This document shows positions 9,455-19,274 of a DNA stretch of 28,094 nucleotides, piece by piece. Position numbers and translations under genes: made by a program. Each line of letters begins with the position of its first letter. Positions within the stretch are counted from its first letter, which is position 1. The DNA lies in contig JBNGIS010002534.1 in the NCBI GenBank assembly GCA_049999725.1, forward strand, positions 1 through 28,094. The letters run 5' to 3'. A model generated the notes under the pieces. It was not told the origin of the DNA. It worked only from the letters and a program-made list of their open reading frames with translations, and did not search any database. This stretch comes from Haplomitrium mnioides. Lineage: Eukaryota; Marchantiophyta; Haplomitriopsida; Calobryales.

Positions 9455-10073
9455 TCAAGCTCTGTACTCATCAGGAGGAATTGTCTGATCTAAATCCAAA
9501 GGTTGAGCATCTGCAGCCGCTAGGGGGTCTTGGCAAGACTTTCCAGTCCCAGATATTGCGACAGAATCACCACTAGCACCTGTAGTACTAGGAAGAACAC
9601 GTTCCTTGTGGTATGGATAAACTATCTGTGACTCAGTCACATCGGATGGCAAGGAAGCCATCGTCAAAACCCTCTAAGGAATGTAGATAGGATGACGTCT
9701 ATTATATTCCACCGCGATGCAGTTTCACATCAGTTTTAAAACACAAACAATGCATGTGCCAGATCCAGAGCAAAGATCTAGGATCCAATCCTACTCTGTA
9801 GACAAATGGTCGATGAAAAAACTATAAAGAGCATGCGGCTTCTGATAAAATTTAACAAGAGCATCATCTCTTGAATGTTTAAGTTTGGCATAAACCGCAG
9901 GACAACTAAAAACACTACACATGATTTGCCAAGGAAGTCTAGTCGTAGGAGCAGATTGCAAATTAAAAAGCCTCATGCTCCTCTTCCCTTTTTTCATCCA
10001 ATATCCCACAATCCAACATTCGTGGGTATGTGCGATTCTAGGACCACTAAAATGATGAATGTTGTTTTTGTCC
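9455..10073 (-). pseudogene. Last exon: AdoMet-binding half of an N4/N6 DNA methyltransferase, with C-terminal tail
   Basis: The exon starts after a textbook acceptor (TTTTTCTTTTTACAG, 10074). One frame then runs to the TGA at 9455, interrupted by stops at 9791-9793, 9725-9727 and 9674-9676. It contains HECWIVGYW, FYQKPHALYSFFIDHLS (9844-9830 holds QKPHA), then WILDLCSGSGTC (motif I, 9778-9752) and NCIAVEYNRRH. This order (QKP, helix, [D]-x-C-x-GSGT, then acidic E) is the C-terminal half of beta-class DNA methyltransferases (N6_N4_Mtase family). They transfer methyl from AdoMet to the exocyclic amine of adenine or cytosine. After the catalytic domain comes a polar tail of about 70 residues with no recognisable fold. 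The target base cannot be told from this part. Confidence 0.82.
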
Positions 10074-10172
10074 CTGTAAAAAGAAAAACAAACAAATCAA
10101 ACATTGTAACCAAAGTGCAGGAAAAGAAAAAAAGAGAAATTAAAAACAAAAAAAAATCAAAGAACAACTTAC
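10074..10172 (-). other. 99-bp intron of the methyltransferase gene
   Basis: Starts GTAAGTTG and ends in a T-rich tract plus TTTTTACAG. It is much richer in T than its flanking exons. Joining the exons here preserves the methyltransferase frame but creates TAG at the junction, one more sign of decay. Confidence 0.7.
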
Positions 10173-10729
10173 TAGATGTCGTGGTCGATTGCACAAGAGA
10201 CTTCCAAAAGGGCATCCTCGATGATGCCAAATTGTTGCCATGAGTAAATAATAAGGAAAGACCAAAAATTTGACGTTGTAATTGCCGCAAAAGATGAAAC
10301 CATGTCAAAAGTGTCATCTTTTGAAAATGGTTAAGAATCATCATGCTTACATTCCTTAAGGTTGTAACAATAAAGAATATCTGCAATAGCCAAAGTGAAA
10401 CACCTAGGTTTCACCAAGCCCTTCAACTGTCGAGCGTTGGCCTCCCCGTGGACTTGGTGAAATGCCACGTTGAGACCATCGACATAAGACATTAAATCCT
10501 CTTCCTCGTCTCTCGCAACTCCTTCAGTTAAAAGAGATGCAGCACCACTTTGCTACCTTGCTTTCCACTCTCTAGCCTTTTGGTAGTGAAGAAGAAAAGC
10601 TGGAGGATAGGAAACTAGGGTGGGAGCCTAGTCTTGATCTTCTTCGGCTTCTTCGACCCTTGATTTTTTGTGACTTTTTGCAATTGCTGTCAATTTTTTA
10701 GCCAGCTGCCATTTGAAAGTTTTGTCCCT
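10173..10729 (-). pseudogene. Penultimate exon: methyltransferase N-terminal half with a lost catalytic motif IV
   Basis: The acceptor TTCTTTGTGCAG ends at 10730 and the donor GTAAGTTG starts at 10172. One frame spans the exon with three stops (10628-10630, 10553-10555 and 10331-10333). A charged, helical start (KWQLAKKLTAIAKSHKKSRVEEAEEDQD) is the continuation of the ParB exon. FTLAIADILYCYNL at 10361-10384 sits where beta-class enzymes have the catalytic motif IV, usually [DNS]PP[YFW]. Here it reads DILY, so the two prolines are gone. FDMVSSFAAITTSNFW and the hydrophobic SFLIIYSW follow. The 99-bp intron after it is typical in size for plants. Confidence 0.72.
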
Positions 10730-11335
10730 CTGCACAAAGAAAAAAAAAGAAAACATTACAAAGAGACAAAAAACATTATATACTAGAGAATGACACTGAA
10801 TTCCAGGCGCGCATGGACTTTGTTGTCCCTGGCTCTTGGACTACCAAGTTCATGCACACATGGACTTAGCATTACATGCATGCATGGATTCTGTTTTCAT
10901 AAAAAAGGTTTAGGATCTAGCCTTGCATGGACTTCGAAGTCCATGCGTGCATGGACTTTGCATTACCTGCGCGCAAGGACTTTTAAGTCCATGCTAGCAT
11001 GGACATCAAAGTCCATGCTCATATGGACTTCACATTACCTACGCGTTTGGATTGCGAAGTCCATGCGCACATGGACTTTAATGTCCAAGCGCCCCTAAAC
11101 TATGAAGTCCTTTCCCACTTGGACTACGAAGTCTATGCGTGCATGGAGATCAAAGTCCATGCGCACAGGGACTTCGCATTACCTGCGCGCTTGGACAACA
11201 AAGTCTATGCGTGCATAGCCTTTGAAGTCCAGGCCCGCATTGACCCTAAACCTTTTTTATGACAACAAAGGACAACTTACTATAAATTCAATGCAACTCC
11301 AAATAAAAGAAAGTGATGTGAAAAGAAGAGCTTAC
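10730..11335 (-). other. Intron with a palindromic minisatellite
   Basis: The donor GTAAGC (11335) and acceptor TTTTTTTTTCTTTGTGCAG (10730) join FKKIL to RDKTFKW in phase 0. Most of the intron is occupied by the 24-bp repeat described separately. Confidence 0.75.
10801..11244. repeat. 24-bp palindromic minisatellite, first intronic array
   Basis: Diverged units alternate two self-complementary cores, CATGCGCGCATG and GGACTTCGAAGTCC, which overlap to give a 24-bp period. Some units have the spacer GCATTACCTGCGCGC instead. Because 24 is a multiple of three, the plus strand reads as octapeptides such as MDFEVHAH; the near-palindromic units keep the other strand fairly open too. I regard these frames as a by-product. 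The array lies in an intron of the methyltransferase gene. Confidence 0.85.
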
Positions 11336-12613
11336 CAAAATCTTTTTGAAGCTTGAATAGAACGCAGCTATCTTGGACTCCTCAGTGTGGAGAAAGTACT
11401 CCTCTCTTGCCTCCTCCCAAGTGCTGCAATAAACCTCTGAACAAAAACTTTTAACCATAACCACCAAAACTTTATGTCTCTCTGCCTCTTGAGACATTTT
11501 GTCCATTGAAAGCTCTTTGGCTTCTACCCGCTTCAAAACTAAAATCTTCGTCTCCTCAGGAAGACCCTTAAAGGACCTCCAAGGTGTCCACTTCATGTCC
11601 TCCATTCTCAACGATCCTTTGGCCTTTGGCTTCTGGCCTTTGACCGTGTTCTTCTCCCACATCAAAAAAATGCTTTGTTGTAGATTCCAGAGCTCTCCAC
11701 TCCTGAATGCCAGTTGGAACCAATTGTCTTGAGAAGTCACGATCTTCTCAAGTGTTGACTTGGGCCTTATCTCAAAGGTTTCCAACACCAACTCTCTTTT
11801 CAATTTTTGGGATGAAACCATCCCACTCTCCACAAATCTTTGATGCCAATATTCAACCTTCTGGATAGAGGTCATTTTCAGCCTATACCTCTGATTGTAA
11901 TTGCTATCAGTTGCAAAAATGCGGGCCTCTATTGGTGTAAGGCCTACATAGACATCGCAATTGCAGAGCAATAATGTCGGGTTCTTCGCTCCATATTTTG
12001 CAGCAGTATTTGTGATTGCCTTCCGCAATCTCGTATCGATACTTGTCAGGGTTTCTGATATCGAACTCTAACCTATCCTTTAACCTACTCTTCGGGTCAA
12101 CAACCACAATGAAAAAACTATGCGCATACTTGTTAGTGAGCATTCTCTGTGCCAGAAGCTCAATAAAATCTTCATTCAATCTCGTAATCTAGAATAGACC
12201 CCAGTTGTTCATTCTAGGTTTAGGCATATTCAAATTCTCCAGCCTTATTGTGATTGTTTCTTCACGAACTCTGCATCGCTGGATTGTAGACTCTATTATT
12301 TTGTTCTTGTCTTCCTCAGACATTGTCTGAGAGTCCACCTACTCCCTTTCCTGAAAAGTTTGCAACCCCTTGTAGGATTGCATTTTAGCCCTTGATGTTG
12401 GAGCTTGAATTGGCTTCGGCTCCGATTCTTGCCCCAAGTTGCTTGGTGATGAAGACAAAGGGGCAGAAGAAGTGGACTTTGTTGTAGATTTTGAGGGGGA
12501 TGGCACCTCAATGAACGGTTCTTGAGCAGGCTTTTTCTTCTTGGCAGCGGGTTTCTTCTTTTTTGGAGCGTCAGCTAGCTCAACCTCCTTTCTTTTCTTT
12601 TGGGCACAAAGGC
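11336..12613 (-). pseudogene. Exon with Lys-rich linker and ParB-like domain
   Basis: From the gypsy boundary at 12613 the frame begins with a basic stretch (KKRKEVEL, PKKKKPAAKKKKP; about 12603-12540) that could act as a nuclear signal. A Ser/Pro-rich linker follows. The ParB-like domain covers about 12270-11790: ITIRLENLNMPKPRMNNWG, then LNEDFIELLAQRM, then FFIVVVDP, then KYRYEIAEGNH. A frameshift at about 12005-12020 leads to NTAAKYGAKNP, CDVYVGLTPIEARIFATDSN and RLKMTSIQKVEYWHQRF. The G-N-H...A-A and L-T-x-x-E-A...N features and their spacing fit the ParB/Srx fold. Stops lie at 12339-12341 and 12189-12191. The exon ends FYSSFKKIL before a GTAAGC donor. Confidence 0.7.
12609..12613. other. 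Left target-site duplication of the gypsy element
   Basis: AAGGC here pairs with AGGGC at 25159-25163, one mismatch in five. Ty3/gypsy integration usually duplicates 4-6 bp (commonly 5). Confidence 0.7.
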
Positions 12614-15600
12614 TGTCACTCCCCTCCTTCAGGCCTTAACCTTCACACATGCCACTTGGAAGGCAAGGGAGGGCAAAAATAAGGTATTAAGGTTCTTTTC
12701 TGAGATGACCTCTTATCCAATTATCACTTTGAGGCCTTAAGGATTCTCTTCTACCTTACAAGCCCTTTCCTCACCTCCACATTCACCTTAGCATACAATC
12801 TGATCATTCACCAACAACACCAAGCACACATTCACACCACCCAAGTGTTTCTTGTGGAAATCCTCAGTGTGATTTAATGGTCCCAAATCTAGACCCTGCC
12901 ACCTTGTATATACTTCAAGGGGCAGAATGTAATGAACCCTGTGCCAATGAGCAATAACAAGAGACTTGACTCTCCCTCTAAGAGTGGTCCCAGGATCTTG
13001 TACAAATATAATTCTTGTCTACTCTATTCCGAATTGTTTCCTACACAATAAAACAGAGTCAAGAGCAGCATGCACTGACCCCAAGGTCACAAGACTATGT
13101 CAAGGGACTTGACTCCCCTTTCAAAGGATGTCTCAAGGTCTGAACAACTGGTACCTGATTAATCCTAGTCTACTAGTCTCTTATTCAATATACTCAGAAT
13201 GCAAATCTAACTAAGATAAATACACACAAATACAAAACACACCCAAGCTTTGCATTGCACCAAAACAGAGGCCTTACATGACCACTGGAACTGGTCTTCT
13301 TAGCAGACTCCACCTTTCTAGAGCAACTTACCTCCTCAATCCTTCACATCAGCTCCCACACACACATCCTTCTTCCAGATAGTTTTCAACTTCCATTGCT
13401 AGAAGCCATGGATTTACTTCCTCATGTTCGGAAGAGGATTTCTTTCACTTCCACCTTTGAAAGATAGTACTCTCGACTGCAGACAGCTCACTCCACCACT
13501 AAGCCTTGAACATGTTGTCTTCACAGTGCGCAGACACTAACGCAACCACTTTTTTCATAACTCCACTTGAAAGATAACACCAAAGCGCACTCCGAGCACT
13601 CTGGATTGATGCTCCCACACAAAGAATGCATAAACAACCCCGAGATCCCACTTGGTAGTCTCTCCCGAGTTCTCAATAGAACGGATCCCCTTCAAATTCC
13701 CTGTATCGATCCACCGCCGCTCTTGGTCCACCCACAGGGATGAGTCCACCTAGATCGCTCAAGCCTCTAGAGCTCCCCGCCCAACGATTCTCAGCACCCC
13801 TATTGTCCACCTCCACCCCTACTAACCCCCAGCGCGAGTACACTCGCTTTAGGTGATTTCTCATTGGAATCCCACTTTTGCCTTACCTCGTTGCGTTTTC
13901 CTTGTCTCGAGATTGCTGGCGCGTCTCTACCTTGCTTGCACATCAACCTGATCAAATTCGGAGCCCATCCATGTATACCTCTCCAAGCTTCTGCTGCTCT
14001 GAATCCTTCTCGTTTGAAATGTCGCTATTTCCGTTAGGCTCGGACATGGACGTTGCAACACCTATCCCGCCTGTTCATAGAATGATGCCAAGTACAACAA
14101 TCATATGGGAGTGAGTCCGAGGAATATCGCGGACTAAGATTCTGCAGATTCCCGTGGAACCAAGTCTGAAGAACCCCATAGAACAGAGTTCCAAAGAGTT
14201 ATGCAGAAAATAAGTCCGAAAGAATCTCAAAGATTTGCATCTAGAGATTCCCGCAGATCCGAGTTTGCAGAATCCAATGGAACTCAGAGTCCGTTGTTGG
14301 TTTTTCCTCCATTGTCGCCATCCAACACCGCATTCAACCTGGAAGTTGGATCGGCGATTTGACCTTGCTCTATAGTTGACCTCGGATCCTAATCTGAAGA
14401 ATCCGACGAATAAGAAAGTCCTAAGGATCTCTCAGACTCATCCGAAGTGCCACGTGTTAAGGCTGATTTTTTTCCGTGCTCGCCGTCCAACGCCGTTTTC
14501 AACTGGGAATGGAGACCGACGCGTCGACCTGGTTTTGTGGTTGACTCCTCTCTGACCTGAAAGATCCAATAGACCCTCTCTAAGTGCCACGTAATCCGCA
14601 TGAGTGTCGTCTGATGTCGTCTTCAAAAGGGAAGGCGGACTAACGTGCTGACCTGGTTCTGTGGTTGACTCTTCTCTGACCCAAAGGATCCAACGGACCC
14701 TCTCTAAGTGCCACGTAATCCGTAGGAGCGCCATCCGATGCCGTCTTCAAAGGGGAAGGCGGACCGACACGCTGACCTGGTTCCGTGGTTGACTCCTCTC
14801 TGACCCAAAGGATCCAACGGACCCTCCCCTAAGTGCAACGTAATCTGCAGGAGCGTTGTTCGACATCGTTTTATAATAGAAAGGCGGACCGACGCGCTGA
14901 CCTGGTTATGTGGAATCCAACGGGCTCCGCCGCGCCGCCACGTGTCCACTGAATCTCCTCGAGCCCTCCGAGGATGTCACGTATTCCAAGAGGCCGCCAT
15001 CTGATGTCGTTTTCAACAGGGGAGCTTGACCGTCGCGCTGACCTTAGGTTCTAATGAAGACCGCGGACTCTCTCCTTCGGCCATGTTTTCGCAAAGCTCG
15101 GCAGGCCTCCTATGTCTGCCATGTTTCTATGAAGCCCCGCAGACACCCTGGGCCTGCCATCTCTCCGTAAAGATCCGCGAACTCCTTGAAGACGCCACAT
15201 AATCCATTGAATCTTCCGGAGTCCTCCGAAGACGCCACGCAATCCGCTGAATCTTCCGGAGTCCTCTGAAGTTGCCACGTCTCTGCTAAGACTCATGGAT
15301 ACTGAAGGAAGGGGTCGCGGACCCCAGTAGAACGCGTTTCACGCTTGAGAGATCGAAGCGTCCCCCGATCCCTAGCCTAGTCGCTGCTCGCTGCTCACAA
15401 AGGCCCTGACCCTTCCTTTCTCTCCCTGATCTTCATCTATGGTGTGTGGCATCTGAAGGCTTGCCCCGCGGCCTTCCCTTGTCTTGGACCTCTTCTCCCT
15501 TTGCCATCCTTCGATCTCCATCCCACGTCTCAAATCCTTCTTCCTTCTCGTGGTTGATTGCCTCTGATAGCGTTCTTTCCTCTCTGCTAGGCCTCGATTC

Positions 15601-15910
15601 TTGTATTCTTATGACCCTTACAAGCTCCCTTATGCTTCCGTTGAATTTTAGTGGTGCCCCCTTGCGGGTGGACACAGCTCCCTATTTCAGTTCCGAAGCA
15701 ACCTGCAAGCCCATCTTCAATCGACCTCCCTTCCTTCTCCTTCACAACTCCATTCCCTTCCTTGGATCCAAGCGATCCGCTCATGTTTGCTGATTGAAGT
15801 CAATCTGCCGCTTCCAATGTACCATAACACTTATCAGAGGGAAATTGTACCAATGCCACCTCCGTTTTCTTGAATCCCTCCTTAGAGCTCCACGTCACTG
15901 GCTAATATAA
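12614..15910 (-). repeat. 3' LTR of the gypsy element
   Basis: Aligns along its whole length with 21795-25158. The left end is TGTCACTCCC. The right end (GCTAATATAA) has drifted from the expected GGCTGACA seen in the other LTR. It contains about four copies of a ~124-bp repeat at about 14450-14950. No conserved gene lies in it; the short frames are chance. Confidence 0.92.
14447..14950 (-). repeat. ~124-bp tandem repeats within the 3' LTR
   Basis: The phrase GTGCCACGTAATCCG and its variants start at about 14447, 14584, 14708 and 14832, so the last spacings are 124 bp. Each unit also holds GGCGGACCGACGCGCTGACC and TGGTTGACTCCTCTCTGACC. They sit in the upstream half of the LTR in sense orientation, where repeats often act as enhancer modules; that role is an inference. 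Confidence 0.82.
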
Positions 15911-15921
15911 CTCCCCATTTG
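15911..15921 (-). other. Polypurine tract (gypsy element)
   Basis: On the minus strand AAATGGGGAG stands immediately before the 3' LTR, as expected for the plus-strand primer. Confidence 0.7.
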
Positions 15922-16167
15922 AGTGCGAAGCGACCTCGCGAACACCCTCCTCCATTCATCAATCTACTGGTTTCCTCCTCCGTAGTGGTCACTGTCTGGC
16001 TCCCGAAGTTGCTGCAGTACAATTTCACAAAAACGCCTCTTACACACTCACACATACAACACCTGTGCCCACACTCGCAAACACACTCACCCGTATTGGT
16101 CATGAATTTTCGATTGGATCACCTTTGGCCCCCCTTCTTGCTCCTCATGGTTTTCATACCTCTTGAG

Positions 16168-17240
16168 TCAGTCGAAGTGCACTCGATTGGCGAACTTGTG
16201 ACCCTCCAATGTCTCCGATTCGGCTGATCCATTCCGATGCAGTTTCTTCAACACAAAGGGGCCCATCCATCTTGTGTGTAATTTCCTAAGAAAATGCACA
16301 AACCTGCTGTCACACAGTAGCACAAGGTTCCCCTCCCAGAGGTCAGTCGGTTTGAGGCTCTTATCGTGTTGTTGCTTCTGCAATTGTTGTTGGTGCTCCA
16401 ATCTTCCTTTGGCTAGCTCTTTGGTTTCCTCCAGGCTCTCTAGCTGATAGAGTCTCTCCCTCTTGCTCGGATCCTCTGCCATTCTCTCATGTTCTAGCAA
16501 TCGCCTGGTGGGCACCTCATATTCCACTGGCGTCAGAGCATGTTGTCCAAAGACCAAGAAATAGGGGTAGTGGCTCGTTGTGGTCTTGTACACCAGATTG
16601 TAGGCATGGGTTGCGATGAGCAGCTTGAGATCCCAATCCGCCTTGTTAGCTGCCACCGTCTTACTGAGGATCTTCTCCATGTTTCCGTTGGCTCTCTCTA
16701 TAAGCCCATTAGCCTTGGGATGGTAGGCTGTGGTGCGACGATGCTTGACCAAGTATCGGGTAGTTAGATCTCGGATTACTTGATTGATGAAGTGGGTGTC
16801 TTGATCACTTACCAGCTCCAGTGGGGGCCCGAATCTGCAGAACATTTGCTCATAGAGGAAGGCAGCCACCGTCTTGGCATCATTCTTCCAAGTGGCTCTG
16901 GCCTCCACCCACTTTGTTGCATAATCTGTGGCCAACAAGATGTATTTGTTGCCTTTGCGAGTGGAGGGTGCAATTGGGCCGATGAAATCAATCCCCCAAT
17001 TTTTGAAAGGTGCTAGGGGAATGATGGGAACCAAGGGATGATGTTGATTAGCTGTTGGCCTCCCCATTCTTTGGCATGCATCTCACCTCTTCACCCAGAA
17101 GTGCACATCTTTGTGCAAAGTGGGCCACTAGTACCCTGCGTCCAAAATTTTCTTAATGGTGGCATCTGCTGCAAAATGTCCCCCTACCTTCTCTCCATGC
17201 AGGGCCTGCATTACCACTGTGGATTGATCTCGCTCTAGGA
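16168..17240 (-). pseudogene. Gypsy integrase, disrupted
   Basis: Integrase joins the cDNA ends to host DNA. The zinc-binding N-terminus (ALHGEKVGGHF, then DACQRMGRPT) spans about 17240-17050 and is broken by two in-frame stops near 17128 and 17083, one of which replaces the expected first Cys. The catalytic core follows in one open frame of 299 codons: WGIDFIGPI (first Asp), LVSDQDTHFI (second Asp) and NGLIERANGNMEK (Glu), a DD35E arrangement. The C-terminal part holds LWEGNLVLLCDSR and LHTRWMGPFVLKKL, the usual GPY/F-like module, and ends at 16168 without a chromodomain. Confidence 0.93.
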
Positions 17241-17865
17241 AGCATCTGATTATCCCATCATACCCCCTCTTGTGCAACACTCCTTTGATCAAGAGGTATG
17301 GTTTCACCTTCCTGAGGAACACAACAGCTTTTTCTATGCTGCTGTCCTTCGGAATTTGGGCGGAACAGAGGAATTCAGTGATAGTAGCATAGTCTGTGGC
17401 CCTTCCAGCTTTTACTTGGAACAAGTCCTCATCCGGAAATGCATCACCCACCTCCTCTTGATTGATTAGTCCAGCAATTCTAGAGAAGAAGTCGGCATTG
17501 CTGTGCTTCCTCTCGGGTTTGATCTTGACTTCAAAGTTGAATTCTTGCAGGAAAAGCACCCACCTTGTAATCCGATCGGTGACATCTGGTTTATTCACCA
17601 TGTACTTGAGTGCATTGTGATTGGTATGGAAGATCACCTTGTAATGCATCAAGTAATGCCTGAATTTCTTCAAGGCATGGATAATTTCTAGGGCTTCCCG
17701 ATCCGTGGCAGAGTAATTCTTCTCTACGGAGGCCAGTAGCCTGATGGCAAAATAGATTGGATGATCCTGCCCCTTCTCATCCGTCTGGCTTAGCACTGCC
17801 CTGATGCAAAAGCCAAACACATCAATCATCACATGGAATTCCCTCCCCCAGTTGGGAGGCACTAA
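17241..17865 (-). pseudogene. Gypsy RNase H and linker, disrupted
   Basis: The frame starting at 17862 has VMIDVFGFCIRAVLSQ, then YSATDREALEIIHALKKFRHYL, then HNALKYMVNKPD and HSNADFFSR, the RNase H domain that removes the RNA template. The usual DAS motif reads DVF here. A shift of frame separates it from the RT at about 17862. The linker runs on into the integrase zinc finger. Confidence 0.9.
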
Positions 17866-18835
17866 AACAGGGCGTTCGCCAATCTTTTCTCTAGCTCAGT
17901 GAAGCTCGCCAGTCTTTTGGGGGTGGCCTCAAAGGTGCTACCCCCCTTGGTCATTTGGGTGAGGGGTAGAGCCACTGAGGCAAATTGGTCGATGAACCTT
18001 CTATAATAACCCACACACCCTAGGAATCCTTGCACCTCCTTTAAGTTAGTCAGGAAGGAGACATTCATCCAAATGACGATCTTCTCTTGATCCACTTCAA
18101 TGCCCCTACTGGAAATCCGGTGTCCGAGGAGAATCCCTTCTCTCACTTTAAAGAAACATTTTCCTAGGTGCAATCTCAGCCCCGTCTCTCTGCAACATTG
18201 AAGGGTGAGCCTCACATCTCGCTCGTGATCCTCCATCTTACCATACACCACGAAGTCGTCGGTGAAGACCTCTAAGAATTTCCTGAGATAGTCATGGAAG
18301 ATGTTCATCATCATCCATTGAAAGGTACCTGGTGCATTGCATAATCCAAAGGGCATTCTTTGGAAGGCAAACACCTTCCATTCCATGGCGAATGCCGTTT
18401 TGAGCTGGTCCTCCTCTCAGATCCAAATTTGATTATACCCGGAGTACCCGTCGAGGAAGCTGTAAATTTCTTGCCTCGCCACCAAATCCAGCACCCCATC
18501 CATGAAAGGCAATAGATAGTGGTCCTTCTTTATAGCCTCATTGAGCTTCCAAAAATCCTGGTATACTCGGATTTTCCTTTCATCATCTTGCCCCACTTTC
18601 TTGGGCACCACTACCAGTGGGGACACCCATTTGCTGTTCGGCACTGGGTAGATGAAGTCGGCCTCCAACAGTTTGTCAATTTCCTCCTTCACCAGCAAGG
18701 AGAATTGGGGGTTCATTCTATATTGGCGTTGTCTTATCGGGATTGCTATTGGCTCCAAGTCAATCCGGTGCTCCATCAATTCCCTCGAGACTCCTTGTAA
18801 ATTCACGTGACTCCAAGCAAAGGCGTCACTGAAGT
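17866..18835 (-). pseudogene. Gypsy reverse transcriptase, disrupted
   Basis: The RT begins near HRIDLEPIAIPIRQRQYRMN and has LLEADFIYPVPNSKWVSPLV, then RKIRVYQDFWKLNEAIKKDHY (the usual DYR/LN motif is altered), then YSFLDGYSGYNQI. A TGA stop at 18417-18419 follows. FAFQRMPFGLCNAPGTFQ continues in the same frame, and the active site reads VFTDDFVVYG, where most gypsy elements have YxDD. LGHRISSRGIEVDQEKI and VQGFLGCVGYYRRFI complete the thumb. It copies the element RNA into cDNA; this copy cannot. Confidence 0.93.
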
Positions 18836-19260
18836 TATTCAAGAGATGGGTGAGGGTTTGCTCTGATTCTTTGGGCAATTGAGAGCCTATGTGGAATGTA
18901 TGTCCTTCTTGGACCACCAATTGCTTGTGTTGGGCTTCCCGCACTACCCCCATCTCATTCCTCCCATGCGTGTCTCCCTCCGGCATGAGGGTCGCCAATT
19001 GCAACCTTCCCTCCATCCGGGGAGATTCTTCAGACTTTCCTGTGTTCGCCTTCTGCATCCGATGAGACGATTCGGACCTCTCCTCCCTTTTGGTCTTGGT
19101 GTCCTCATCCCTTGCCAGATCTTTCGTAGATTCCCTCCGATGGTGCTCTGTTTCGGTGTACTTGGATAATTCAATTTGGCTCACGGACACCACACCCTCT
19201 TCCGACAGATCCTCCTCTGTAGCTTCGCTCACTATCTACACCTAGTAGTGATATTTTGAC
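18836..19260 (-). pseudogene. Protease-RT linker of the gypsy polyprotein
   Basis: In-frame continuation upstream of the RT, rich in Glu, Lys and Arg, with no recognisable domain. It ends near SDAFAWSHVNLQGV, which is the usual lead-in to gypsy RT. I assign no separate function. Confidence 0.7.
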
Positions 19261-19274
19261 TCTTCCTCCTCGAA

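Noticed and set aside
9875-10243. 122-codon plus-strand frame
   Set aside because: It is the complement of the methyltransferase exons and the T-rich 99-bp intron, hence the Lys-rich C-terminus.
10999-11262. Plus-strand octapeptide-repeat protein (MDFEVHAH type)
   Set aside because: Explained by the 24-bp palindromic minisatellite in an intron; the reverse frame is also fairly open and no constraint is visible.
9455-12613. Bacterial contamination or an endogenous giant-virus gene as the source of the ParB-methyltransferase
   Set aside because: Clear spliceosomal introns, an internal plant gypsy insertion and plant repeats argue for a resident nuclear gene. A viral or bacterial origin further back remains possible but cannot be shown here.
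15446-15793. 115-codon plus-strand frame in the LTR
   Set aside because: Antisense within an LTR; the same stretch in the other LTR (24696-24947) is shifted and interrupted, so it is not conserved as protein.
16540-17469. Plus-strand frames opposite integrase and RNase H
   Set aside because: Shadows of well-identified gypsy domains on the minus strand.
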